Source: Martinezella tropici
GTDB taxonomy: Bacteria > Pseudomonadota > Alphaproteobacteria > Rhizobiales > Rhizobiaceae
NCBI RefSeq assembly: GCF_003287875.1
Contig: NZ_QMKK01000046.1
Span: 310,001-374,000, forward strand
Reading direction: 5' to 3'
Length of the DNA stretch: 64,000 bases
The stretch's first letter is position 1. Each line of letters opens with the position of its first letter. The notes under the pieces were generated by a model. The model had not been told where the DNA came from. It was given only the letters and a program-made list of their open reading frames with translations, and searched no databases. A program made the translations under genes and the position numbers. Shown here piece after piece: positions 34,428 through 42,480 of the stretch.

Positions 34428-34847
34428 TTACGCGAAATCGCCCGGAGGGCCGCGCGCGAAATAGGCGCTAAATGCCAGAGATTCGAGCCGAGCAGCATCG
34501 CCGGGATGGCGTGGCTGCCACGGCGTGGCCAGATAGCCGAGAGAGGGGAGGGAGGCGAGTATCGCCGGTCCGATATCGTGCCAGGTCGCTTTCGGCGTTA
34601 CCAGGCGGTCGGCAACGACGATGCCGCGCACCGGATCCCGCAGGGACAGGTAGAGCGGTTGGCTATCCTTGCCGGAAGAAAGAGCATCTGCATCGGCGCG
34701 CGCGGCCATATTGATGCCGCCACCGAGCGCCAGTCCGATATAGGCGAAGAACGCGACGAACAGCGAGGCGATCACGCGCGCGCCTGCGCGGTGCGTCCTG
34801 TCGTCTTTATCTTCGCTGTCGGCAATGCCGAATTCGAGTGGGCTCAA
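34428..34847 (-). CDS. Unrecognised small protein with one membrane helix
   Basis: The 139-residue frame encodes a short polar N-terminus, one strong hydrophobic helix (about residues 27-47, IASLFVAFFAYIGLALGGG) and a soluble C-terminal part with alanine, leucine and proline. It reads in the same direction as secDF and ends 92 bases before it. I recognise no domain. The hydrophobic helix and the lack of a better alternative on the other strand favour a real gene, but there is no clear ribosome-binding site, and coding status is uncertain. Confidence 0.45.
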   Translation of the reverse strand: MSPLEFGIADSEDKDDRTHRAGARVIASLFVAFFAYIGLALGGGINMAARADADALSSGKDSQPLYLSLRDPVRGIVVADRLVTPKATWHDIGPAILASLPSLGYLATPWQPRHPGDAARLESLAFSAYFARGPPGDFA

Positions 34848-34930
34848 CAGTCAGAAATGCCTTTGTTCCTTTGCCGGCGCGAACACCGGCGGTTTAGTCA
34901 TGATATCAGGACGCCTGGCGTCTTCCCACT

Positions 34931-35018
34931 GCATAATTCCTTAAATCGGCATCGCTTTAAGGAATTATGCAACAGATTAAAAGCGCTACAGCGACCTTTG
35001 TGGGTCACATGTGACGCA
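34931..35018. repeat. Dispersed rhizobial repeat with a perfect 15-bp stem
   Basis: Arms GCATAATTCCTTAAA (34931-34945) and TTTAAGGAATTATGC (34956-34970) are perfect inverted copies around a 10-base loop. They are followed by a conserved tail including GCGCTACAGCGACCTTTG. I recall this element as one of the commonest intergenic repeats in Rhizobium and Agrobacterium. It does not encode a protein. Confidence 0.85.
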
Positions 35019-35084
35019 CGGCGCTTTAGCGCGGCCTGTCATGATGCACTTGCGCGAGCCGGTCAACAGTCCGGGCTCGGTTTC

Positions 35085-36614
35085 TTAATTTTCCGCTGCT
35101 CCCGTTCCGGCGGCTGCTGACGGTTTGGGTGCCAGGCAGGATGCCGGGACGCGATAGGCGTGAAGCGTTTTGCCCTTCATCTCGCCATAGGGCGGCGACC
35201 AGCTCTTGATGAGGTCCACCTGGCTTCCCGGGCATTCGAACGGGCCGTTGTCGATATACAGCACCGGCCCGGTCACGTCGGCCGGCAAAGAGAAGTTCTG
35301 CTCGTAATAATTATTGGGAAAGCCGCCGAAATTGCGGGCATAGATCCGGAAAGGCTTACCCTTCAACGTATAATAAAGATCGGCGAGGATATCGCGATCC
35401 TCGGCGACGATGACCGGTGTCTTCGCGTCAGTCGCTATGTCGGCGATTTCCCGGCTGATGACGGCGCGTCCGACATAGCGCTTCATGATGAGATCGCCAT
35501 TCGGCAGCTTGATGTCATAGGCAAAGACCGTCAGCACCGGGATCACGAAGGCGACGACGGCTCCGATGATCAGCGAGGTGCTCAGCCCCTTTTTCGTCAG
35601 GCGATAGAGCAGCCAGACGGCGAGAATGGTGCCGGCGGCATAGGCCGAGACGGCCCAATTGGCATAGGCCTTAGCGAGGAGGGCCTGCAGCGTGATCAGC
35701 GCCACGACAGGCACCGATAGCCAGAACAGCAGCTTTTCCCGATCGTCGCTCCGCCCGCGGATCAATCGCCACGTCGCCCACAAAAGCGCATAGAAGACGA
35801 CCGGGCCGATCACGCCGAACTGGGCGCCGAAGAAGCTGAGCCCATTGAGTATGTGCTTCAGCAGACTGTTGCTGCCACCGTCTTTGCTCCATTGGGCAAT
35901 ATTTTCTGTGTGCTTTATGGTCGCTGCATCATGGGTGAAGTTCCACCAGAGATTGGGTGAAACGACGATGGCGCCGACGACGGCGGCAATCACAACATCC
36001 CGCCAGGCGATGCGCGCCGAACGCATCGTCAGCATGGCAATGCCGACACCGGGCAGAAGGAAAAGCACCGAATATTTCGTTAGGAAGGCGAAACCGAGAC
36101 TGGCGCCGAGGATGACAGCTTCCAGCACCGAGGAACGCCTGGTCAGGCCGATAAAAGCCCATATGGCGATCGTCACGAACAGGATCTGGATCGTGTCGGT
36201 CGATACCAGCACGGCGGAAAGCGAGGCGGCTGGCAGCGTGATGAAGATGACGCCGACCCAGGGTGCAATCTCGCGTCCTTCCTCGCTCCCGATCAGCCGC
36301 CGCGTCGTGCGCATCAGCATCAGTGCGGTGGCGAGATGGAAGAGCGGCGCTGATATGCGGATCCAGAAGGTCGAGTCCGATCCGGAGATCGCGTTGAAGA
36401 AGCGGATCACCCAGGCAATCATCGGCGGTTTGGAGTAGTAGCCGAAATCGAGATTCTGGCCCCAGAACCAATATTGCGCCTCGTCGACGAAGAGGTCGGT
36501 CTTGTTGACCAGCAACATGAGGACGCGCCAGAGCGTCACTCCGAAGATGATTGCGAGGGCCACCTGCAGAGAGAGTTTCTGTGCAGTCGTTCGGGAATGG
36601 GTCGTGTCGAGCAT
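35085..36614 (-). CDS. Glycosyltransferase family 39 (ArnT/PMT-type) membrane protein
   Basis: The 509-residue protein has about ten to twelve hydrophobic helices and the GT-C fold features of family 39: an acidic motif in the first periplasmic loop (NKTDLFVDEAQYWFWGQNL, with DE as the likely catalytic pair) and GYYSKPPMIAWVIR behind it. Members move a sugar from a polyprenyl phosphate carrier to a lipid or protein on the periplasmic side. The target may be lipid A core, O-chain or another envelope glycan; the sequence does not decide. The C-terminal periplasmic domain ends in a proline/alanine-rich tail. Confidence 0.85.
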   Translation of the reverse strand: MLDTTHSRTTAQKLSLQVALAIIFGVTLWRVLMLLVNKTDLFVDEAQYWFWGQNLDFGYYSKPPMIAWVIRFFNAISGSDSTFWIRISAPLFHLATALMLMRTTRRLIGSEEGREIAPWVGVIFITLPAASLSAVLVSTDTIQILFVTIAIWAFIGLTRRSSVLEAVILGASLGFAFLTKYSVLFLLPGVGIAMLTMRSARIAWRDVVIAAVVGAIVVSPNLWWNFTHDAATIKHTENIAQWSKDGGSNSLLKHILNGLSFFGAQFGVIGPVVFYALLWATWRLIRGRSDDREKLLFWLSVPVVALITLQALLAKAYANWAVSAYAAGTILAVWLLYRLTKKGLSTSLIIGAVVAFVIPVLTVFAYDIKLPNGDLIMKRYVGRAVISREIADIATDAKTPVIVAEDRDILADLYYTLKGKPFRIYARNFGGFPNNYYEQNFSLPADVTGPVLYIDNGPFECPGSQVDLIKSWSPPYGEMKGKTLHAYRVPASCLAPKPSAAAGTGAAEN

Positions 36615-36771
36615 TAATGGAATGGGTCTCGGTGCCTGATCGTGAGGCTTAATACGGAACTATTGAGACCAAAGCTAGCTCCCTGCTCTCTGTAAGACAG
36701 CAGCGGTCGCCATAGTGGCCGCGAATGCCATATGTCCGATTTTCGATCGGGGACGCCCATGACAGCTTCGT

Positions 36772-36885
36772 CTAAAGGACGCGCGAAGCGGCTTTACCGC
36801 GTGTCCCCTCTATGCGGCACAGAAGCATGAAGGCCGCAAGCGTCAGGCTGGCCATCAGCGAGGCGGTCAAACCAAGAACAATCAT
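36772..36885 (-). CDS. Possible 37-residue single-pass membrane peptide
   Basis: The frame encodes MIVLGLTASLMASLTLAAFM followed by LLCRIEGTRGKAASRVL and a TAG stop. Residues 2-23 form one hydrophobic helix and the rest is short and basic, the usual layout of small bacterial membrane proteins. GGAGAG lies four bases before the ATG. It is transcribed away from the che operon, or as the last part of a minus-strand transcript. No family is recognised, and length alone does not prove coding. Confidence 0.5.
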   Translation of the reverse strand: MIVLGLTASLMASLTLAAFMLLCRIEGTRGKAASRVL

Positions 36886-37046
36886 TGCTCTCTCCGTATC
36901 GACATCGAAGCTGTCTATCCCTTGAGCAATAAGATACGAAGCTTGCTCGTGACTTGCGATTCCGTGTCTTTACCGGTCGATAAAGTATATCTGAAAGTAA
37001 TTACTAATTTAGTATGAAATAGCGTAGAATGCGCCTTCTTCCGTCA

Positions 37047-37073
37047 TTAACCTTCGGGCAAGGAATTAACCAT
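37047..37073 (+). promoter_or_regulatory. Candidate CtrA half-sites upstream of the chemotaxis operon
   Basis: TTAACC at 37047-37052 and TTAACCAT at 37066-37073 lie about 240 bases before icpA. TTAACCAT is the 8-base CtrA half-motif of alphaproteobacteria. The 19-base spacing is not the standard full site, so binding is a guess from motif matches. Confidence 0.35.
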
Positions 37074-37308
37074 AAATATTGAGCTTGAACGTCGGAATGG
37101 GAAAATTGTGACTCGTTCTCACCAGGCATGAAGCCGCCCCGTCGTACCGGGTCCGATCCGGTATCCATGTCATCAAACAGGTCCGCAACAGACTTTGATG
37201 AACGAGCGAGCTTCGGTGCCTCGATCAGCTGATCGACGGCGACGGCTGCCTTTTCTCGCCTCCTCATTGCGCCTGGCGCGGATCATCAGCGGTTTCGCCG
37301 GCGCTTGA

Positions 37309-38982
37309 ATGCGCGGCAGTTCGGCAGGGACGATTTTGGCGCAGGATTCGCCGTCAGATCAGGCAGGTAAGGCGCAGGCTGGCAGCCTTCGCGACCGCTT
37401 GCGTTTTGCTGGTCTCGATGCCGGGCAATGTGAAATCTTGCGCCGCCACCGGCCGATGCTCGAGACGCATCTGAAAGCAGGCCTGCGCGATCTTTTCCAC
37501 CGCTTCCAGACCTTTCCGGATGCTTCCCGCAATTTTTCCAGTGAAAACCAGCTCGAACGCCTTCAGGATCTGCAGTCCTCGCATTGGGATGTGCTGACGG
37601 ACGCACGCTTCGACAGTCTTTATGCCGAGCGCGTGAAGGTTCTGTCCGACAGCGAAAGCAAGATGGGTCTCGACCCGCGCTGGCATGTCGCGGGTCATGG
37701 CGTGATGCTGGAGCATCTTCTTTCCGGCCTTCTCGAAGACATGGGCAGCCGTGCCATCCTGCCTGGAGCCAAGCGCCGCGCCCGTGAACTGAGCGAACTC
37801 GTGACATCAGTCGTGCGGCTCGTGATGGTCGATGTCGAGATTGCCGTATCGCTTCGCTTCAACGAATTGCGGGTCGGCCACCAGCGGGCGCTGGCCGAAC
37901 AGCGGACTGCCGATCGCGCCGAGGCTGCGGCCTTCCTCGCTGAGCTTGCCAACGGTCTTGCCGATCGCGATCTGACGACCCGGCTGCCGATGGATTGTCC
38001 CGAAGCCTATGCCGAGGTCGCGGACGCCTTGAATGCGGCGCTGGAGGACATTCAGCAGCAGTTTTCGGCTCTGTCCGGCGGCGTCCAGGCGGCGGAGGCG
38101 GCAAGCGGTGCCATTTCCCATGCCTCGAAATCCCTCGCGGAAACATCGTCCGAACAGTCGCGTGCGCTCGCGGTCTCGGCGCGGCAGCTCGCCGAGCTCG
38201 CCGAACAGGTGCGCGGCAATGCCGCCAATACGCGTTCGGCTGAGCGTGTCGCGGTATCGACGCGCGCGGCGGCAGAAGACAGCGGCCGGATCGTCGGTCA
38301 GGCGATATCGGCGATGTCGGATATCGAGACCTCGGCCGAAAAGATCGGCCAGATCATCGGCGTCATCGATGAGATTGCCTTCCAGACCAATCTTCTTGCG
38401 CTGAATGCTGGCATCGAAGCCGCCCGCGCCGGCGACAGCGGCCGCGGCTTTGCCGTCGTCGCGCAGGAAGTTCGCGCGCTCGCCCAGCGTTCCGCCGATG
38501 CCGCACGCGAGATCAAGGTTCTGGTGACGGGCACCAAAGCCCAGGTGGATGCGGGCGTCCAGATGGTTGGTCGCACCCAGGATGCGATCGGCAGCATCGT
38601 CCGTCAGGTGAGCGATATCAACGAGGCGATCTCCGGGATTGCTGCGGCCAGCGACGAGCAGGTCGTGGGACTCAAGGCGCTGACATCAGATATTGGCGGC
38701 TATAGCGAGCGCGCGGCGGCTGCCGGGAGCGAGGCGAGCCGCTCCGAGGAAGGCGCCGATCACCTGCATAGCGTCGTCGTCGAGCTCGGCCGGACCATTC
38801 GCGAGTTCCGCATTGAGCGCGAGCGGCGCCAGGCAACGCCTGCCGTGCCGGTGAAAACCGCTCAGCAACGCCAGCTCTCCGCCCGCGATGAATTCAACAT
38901 CGGGCGGGACGAAGAAGAGATGGCCGATTTCGGCTTCCCGCTTCGCAGGACCGCAACGGGAGGCACACGCAATGCCTATTGA
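37309..38982 (+). CDS. icpA: Cytoplasmic globin-coupled chemoreceptor (IcpA-like)
   Basis: The protein of 557 residues lacks membrane helices. Residues about 28-165 resemble the sensor globin of HemAT-type receptors (SHWDVLTDARFDSLYAERVK, GLDPRWHVAGHG). A HAMP-like part follows (LANGLADRDLTTRLP), then the signalling domain with the conserved hairpin FQTNLLALNAGIEAARAG and SGRGFAVVAQEVRALAQRS. No CheR-binding pentapeptide is visible at the C-terminus (GTRNAY). The position normally taken by the haem-binding histidine (HxRIGL) reads ESKMGL here. As the first gene of the che operon it matches icpA of Sinorhizobium. A TTG start at 37336 with AGGGA five bases upstream is an alternative to the ATG at 37309, which has no clear site. 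Confidence 0.88.
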   Translation: MRGSSAGTILAQDSPSDQAGKAQAGSLRDRLRFAGLDAGQCEILRRHRPMLETHLKAGLRDLFHRFQTFPDASRNFSSENQLERLQDLQSSHWDVLTDARFDSLYAERVKVLSDSESKMGLDPRWHVAGHGVMLEHLLSGLLEDMGSRAILPGAKRRARELSELVTSVVRLVMVDVEIAVSLRFNELRVGHQRALAEQRTADRAEAAAFLAELANGLADRDLTTRLPMDCPEAYAEVADALNAALEDIQQQFSALSGGVQAAEAASGAISHASKSLAETSSEQSRALAVSARQLAELAEQVRGNAANTRSAERVAVSTRAAAEDSGRIVGQAISAMSDIETSAEKIGQIIGVIDEIAFQTNLLALNAGIEAARAGDSGRGFAVVAQEVRALAQRSADAAREIKVLVTGTKAQVDAGVQMVGRTQDAIGSIVRQVSDINEAISGIAAASDEQVVGLKALTSDIGGYSERAAAAGSEASRSEEGADHLHSVVVELGRTIREFRIERERRQATPAVPVKTAQQRQLSARDEFNIGRDEEEMADFGFPLRRTATGGTRNAY

Positions 38983-39044
38983 TCTTTCAGTTTCATGCAC
39001 ATGCGGGCCGGGCGGCCCGATTTCAAACAACGGGGAATGAAGCG

Positions 39045-39341
39045 ATGCCGAGCAAGAAAGGCGAAAAGACAATCAGTCTGGCCGCGGTGCTGGACCTCAA
39101 CGAGGCCTCCGCCCTTCGCGGCACGCTGATGGGAATGCGCGGCAGCAATGTCGCGATCGATGCGTCCGGCGTCGAAAGGATCGGGGCCTTGTGCGTTCAG
39201 GTCATCATGGCCGCCGCCAAGACGTGGGATGAGGACAAGCTCTCCTTCACCTTCTCCAAGGTGTCGGATGCATTTCAAAAAACAATGCAGGTGATCGGGG
39301 TGGATATCTCCCATCTGCTTGCCAAGGAGATCCGGCAATGA
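39045..39341 (+). CDS. cheS: CheS, STAS-domain chemotaxis protein
   Basis: The 98-residue protein has the STAS fold pattern (LAAVLDLNEASALRGTLMGM, VAIDASGVERIGALCVQVIM, SFTKVSDAF-like end). In Sinorhizobium meliloti the small protein at this position, CheS, binds CheA and speeds up dephosphorylation of CheY1, the phosphate sink. Size, fold and position between icpA and cheY1 all agree. The start at 39045 (MPSKKGEK) leaves 62 bases after icpA; an in-frame start at 38979 would overlap the end of icpA. The stop overlaps the cheY1 start. Confidence 0.85.
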   Translation: MPSKKGEKTISLAAVLDLNEASALRGTLMGMRGSNVAIDASGVERIGALCVQVIMAAAKTWDEDKLSFTFSKVSDAFQKTMQVIGVDISHLLAKEIRQ

Positions 39342-39703
39342 AGAAAAAAGTGCTGACCGTGGATGATTCACGGACCATTCGAAACATGCTTCTCGTCACC
39401 CTCAACAATGCGGGTTTCGAGACCATTCAGGCCGAAGACGGCGTCGAAGGCCTGGAAATTCTGGAAGAAGCCAATCCAGACGTCATCGTTACCGACATTA
39501 ACATGCCGCGCCTTGACGGTTTCGGCTTCATCGAGGGCGTTCGCCGCAACGACAGATACCGTGCCGTTCCGATCCTCGTGCTGACGACCGAAAGCGATGC
39601 GGAGAAGAAGAACCGTGCCCGCCAGGCCGGCGCGACCGGCTGGATCGTCAAGCCGTTCGACCCCGCCAAGCTGATCGATGCCATCGAGCGCGTAACCGCC
39701 TAG
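39338..39703 (+). CDS. cheY1: Response regulator CheY1
   Basis: The 121-residue single-domain receiver contains the acidic pair at residues 9-10 (TVDDSRTIRN), the phosphorylated aspartate 53 (VTDINMPRLDG), threonine 83 (LVLTTES) and lysine 105 (IVKPFDP). In related rhizobia CheY1 drains phosphate from CheA and CheY2, which allows fast reset of the motor signal without CheZ. The ATG overlaps the cheS stop by four bases, so translation is coupled to that of its helper protein. Confidence 0.93.
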   Translation: MKKKVLTVDDSRTIRNMLLVTLNNAGFETIQAEDGVEGLEILEEANPDVIVTDINMPRLDGFGFIEGVRRNDRYRAVPILVLTTESDAEKKNRARQAGATGWIVKPFDPAKLIDAIERVTA

Positions 39704-39719
39704 ACAGGATCCACCCCTC

Positions 39720-42008
39720 ATGGATATGAACGAAATCAAAGAGATTTTCTTCCAGGAGTGCGAAGAGCAGCTCGCCGAACTGGAATCCGGTCTCCTGAAA
39801 ATGAATGACGGCGACCGCGATCCGGAAACCGTCAATGCCGTGTTCCGCGCCGTTCATTCCATCAAGGGTGGGGCAGGTGCCTTCGGTCTGGACGACCTGG
39901 TCGCATTCGCCCACGTCTTCGAGACCACGCTTGATTGCGTTCGATCCAACAAGCTGGAGCCGACCCAGGATGTCCTGAAGGTCATGCTCAAGGCCGCAGA
40001 CGTCCTGGCGGATCTCACCAATGCCGCGCGTGACGGCGGGAGTGTCGATCAGGCTCGCAGCCGCGGCCTGGTCAAGGAACTGGAAGCGCTGGCGAATGGC
40101 GATCTGCCCTTACCGTCTGCGGCAGCAGTCGTCGTCGAGGCCGCTCCCAAGGCTGCGGCGCCGGCTCCGACCGATGATAGCGGTTTCCAGCCGATCCCCT
40201 TCAGCTTCGATGACGATTTCGGCAGCGACGAGCCGGCCGGCGACGGCGTGCCGGAGTATGAGGTCGATTTCAGGCCGCGCTCGGATCTCTACGCCAAGGG
40301 CAACGACGCGACGCTGCTGTTGCGCGACCTCGCGCGGCTCGGCCAAATGAATATCTTCTGCGACATCGATGCGCTGCCGGGTCTCATCGACCTTGATCCC
40401 GAAGGTGCCTATTTCAAATGGGCGATCTCGATCAAGACGGACAAGGGCGAAGACGCCATTCGCACTGTTTTCGAATTTGCCGAATGGGATTGCGATCTCG
40501 ATATCAGGCAGGTCGAAACTGGTGCCGGCGCCTCGGCCAGCGACGAATTGCCGATGGTGCCTGTCCCCTTCGACCTCTCCGCTCTCGATGATGACGGTGC
40601 CGCGCCCGCTGCCGAACACGTCGAGCCGGCAGCGGCTCCGAAGAATGATGCTGCTGCCGCCGTTGCCGCCGCGGAAATCGCAAGCAACGTCACGCAGCTG
40701 GCCTCCGCTGCCGCGCGCGTCGAAAAGAAGGAAGCCGCCCTTGCCGCTGCTGCCGCTTCGAATGCGGCGGCCGCACAGAATAGCGCAGCCGCTGCCGCCG
40801 CCGGACAAACCATCCGTGTCGATCTCGACCGTGTCGATCGCCTGATCAACCTCGTCGGCGAGCTCGTCATCAATCAGGCGATGCTGTCACAGAGCGTCAT
40901 CGAGAACGACAACAACGGCGCGTCCTCCATCAACATGGGTCTCGAAGAGCTGCAGCAGCTCACCCGCGAGATCCAGGACAGCGTCATGGCGATCCGCGCG
41001 CAGCCGGTGAAGCCCGTCTTCCAGCGCATGTCGCGCATCGTTCGCGAAATCGCCGACATGACCGGCAAGTCGATCCGCCTGATCACCGAGGGCGAGAACA
41101 CCGAAGTCGACAAGACCGTCATCGACAAGCTGGCCGAACCGCTGACGCACATGATCCGCAATGCCGTCGACCACGGTGTCGAAACGCCGGAAAAGCGCGC
41201 TGCTCTCGGCAAGAATCCGGAAGGCACCGTTCGCCTGACGGCAAAGCATCGCTCCGGCCGCATCCTGATCGAGCTTGCCGACGATGGTGCCGGCATCAAC
41301 CGCGAAAAGGTGCGCCAGAAGGCCATCGACAACGACTTGATCGCGGCGGATGCCAATCTTTCGGATGAGGAAGTCGATAACCTGATCTTCCTGCCGGGCT
41401 TCTCGACCGCCGACAAGATTTCCGACATCTCCGGCCGTGGTGTCGGCATGGACGTGGTCAAGCGCTCGATCCAGGCGCTCGGCGGCCGCATCAACATCAG
41501 CTCCAAGCCGGGGCAGGGTTCCGTCTTCACCATGAGCCTGCCGCTGACGCTCGCCGTCCTCGACGGCATGGTGGTGACGGTTGCCGGCCAGACGCTCGTC
41601 GTGCCACTGACGGCGATCGTCGAAACGCTGCAGCCGGAGGCTTCCGCCATCCATTCATTCGGCGCCAACCACCGCCTGATCTCGATCCGCAACAGCTTCT
41701 GCCCGCTGGTCGATGTCGGCCGCATCTTGAACTTCCGCGCCACGCAGGCCAATCCGGTCGAAGGTGTTGCGCTGCTGGTGGAATCGGAAGGCGGCGGGCA
41801 GCGTGCCCTCATGGTCGATGCTATCCAGGGCCAGCGCCAGGTCGTCATCAAGAGCCTCGAGGCCAACTACACGCATGTGCCGGGCATCGCGGCCGCGACC
41901 ATCCTCGGCGATGGCCGCGTGGCCCTGATCCTTGATGTCGATGCCGTGGTCGGCGCTTCGCGCGGCCAGTCACTGAAGCCTGAAATGTCTTACGCAGCGG
42001 TGGGGTGA
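39720..42008 (+). CDS. cheA: Chemotaxis histidine kinase CheA
   Basis: The 762-residue kinase has the standard domains: Hpt domain P1 with phospho-histidine 46 (FRAVHSIKGGAGAF), a P2-like part within about 190-290 flanked by Ala-rich linkers, dimerisation helices P3 (about 360-430, starting at IRVDLDRVDRLINLVGEL), the ATP-binding P4 domain with N-box HMIRNAVDHGVE, DDGAGI and GRGVGMDVV, and the CheW-like P5 domain to the end. It autophosphorylates in complex with receptors and CheW and passes phosphate to CheY1, CheY2 and CheB. The linker around 300-355 is unusually alanine-rich, as seen in other rhizobial CheA proteins. Confidence 0.96.
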   Translation: MDMNEIKEIFFQECEEQLAELESGLLKMNDGDRDPETVNAVFRAVHSIKGGAGAFGLDDLVAFAHVFETTLDCVRSNKLEPTQDVLKVMLKAADVLADLTNAARDGGSVDQARSRGLVKELEALANGDLPLPSAAAVVVEAAPKAAAPAPTDDSGFQPIPFSFDDDFGSDEPAGDGVPEYEVDFRPRSDLYAKGNDATLLLRDLARLGQMNIFCDIDALPGLIDLDPEGAYFKWAISIKTDKGEDAIRTVFEFAEWDCDLDIRQVETGAGASASDELPMVPVPFDLSALDDDGAAPAAEHVEPAAAPKNDAAAAVAAAEIASNVTQLASAAARVEKKEAALAAAAASNAAAAQNSAAAAAAGQTIRVDLDRVDRLINLVGELVINQAMLSQSVIENDNNGASSINMGLEELQQLTREIQDSVMAIRAQPVKPVFQRMSRIVREIADMTGKSIRLITEGENTEVDKTVIDKLAEPLTHMIRNAVDHGVETPEKRAALGKNPEGTVRLTAKHRSGRILIELADDGAGINREKVRQKAIDNDLIAADANLSDEEVDNLIFLPGFSTADKISDISGRGVGMDVVKRSIQALGGRINISSKPGQGSVFTMSLPLTLAVLDGMVVTVAGQTLVVPLTAIVETLQPEASAIHSFGANHRLISIRNSFCPLVDVGRILNFRATQANPVEGVALLVESEGGGQRALMVDAIQGQRQVVIKSLEANYTHVPGIAAATILGDGRVALILDVDAVVGASRGQSLKPEMSYAAVG

Positions 42009-42012
42009 GTTC

Positions 42013-42480
42013 ATGTCCTATGCCGTCAAGAACCTGACCCAGGGAGCCCGCGAACTGATCGCCTTCCGCATTGGCGACCAGGAGTTCTGCGTCGATATCA
42101 TGTCGGTCCGCGAAATTCGTGGCTGGACGCCCGCAACGGCCATGCCGCATGCGCCGGGCTATATGCTGGGCGTCATCAATCTGCGTGGCGCGGTCCTGCC
42201 GATCATCGATCTCTCCTGCCGGCTCGGCATGAAGCGCGCGGAGCCGACGGCACGGCATGTCATCATCGTCGCGCAGGTCAAGCGCAAGGTGGTCGGTCTT
42301 CTCGTCGATGCGGTGTCGGACATCCTGACCATCACCGACGACAGCATCCAGCCGACACCGGAAGTCTCCTCCGACCACGAGCGGCAGTTTGCGCGCGGCA
42401 TCGTGGCGATCGATCGCCGCATGATCTGCCTGATCGAGCTGGAAGCCCTGTTCCCTGAAAGCGAAAGCGAGGCTGCATGA
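42013..42480 (+). CDS. cheW: Chemotaxis coupling protein CheW
   Basis: The 155-residue protein is a single CheW domain (ELIAFRIGDQEFCVDIMSVREIRGW, GVINLRGAVLPIIDLSCRLG, FARGIVAIDRRMICLIELE). It links receptors, including the cytoplasmic IcpA, to CheA. It follows cheA by four bases, and its stop codon overlaps the cheR start. Confidence 0.95.
   Translation: MSYAVKNLTQGARELIAFRIGDQEFCVDIMSVREIRGWTPATAMPHAPGYMLGVINLRGAVLPIIDLSCRLGMKRAEPTARHVIIVAQVKRKVVGLLVDAVSDILTITDDSIQPTPEVSSDHERQFARGIVAIDRRMICLIELEALFPESESEAA

Larger units (their letters stand above)
36615..37308. other. Long intergenic region upstream of the chemotaxis operon
   Basis: This 694-base region separates the glycosyltransferase gene from icpA. 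It contains a 37-codon reading frame on the minus strand (36772-36885) and two TTAAC sites (37047-37073), both listed separately. The segment 36960-37080 is AT-rich and probably holds the che operon promoter. A longer minus-strand frame at 37004-37267 lacks support. Confidence 0.55.

Noticed and set aside
37004..37267. An 87-codon minus-strand frame before icpA
   Set aside because: No ribosome-binding site, no family resemblance, and it covers the AT-rich promoter-like region with the TTAAC sites.
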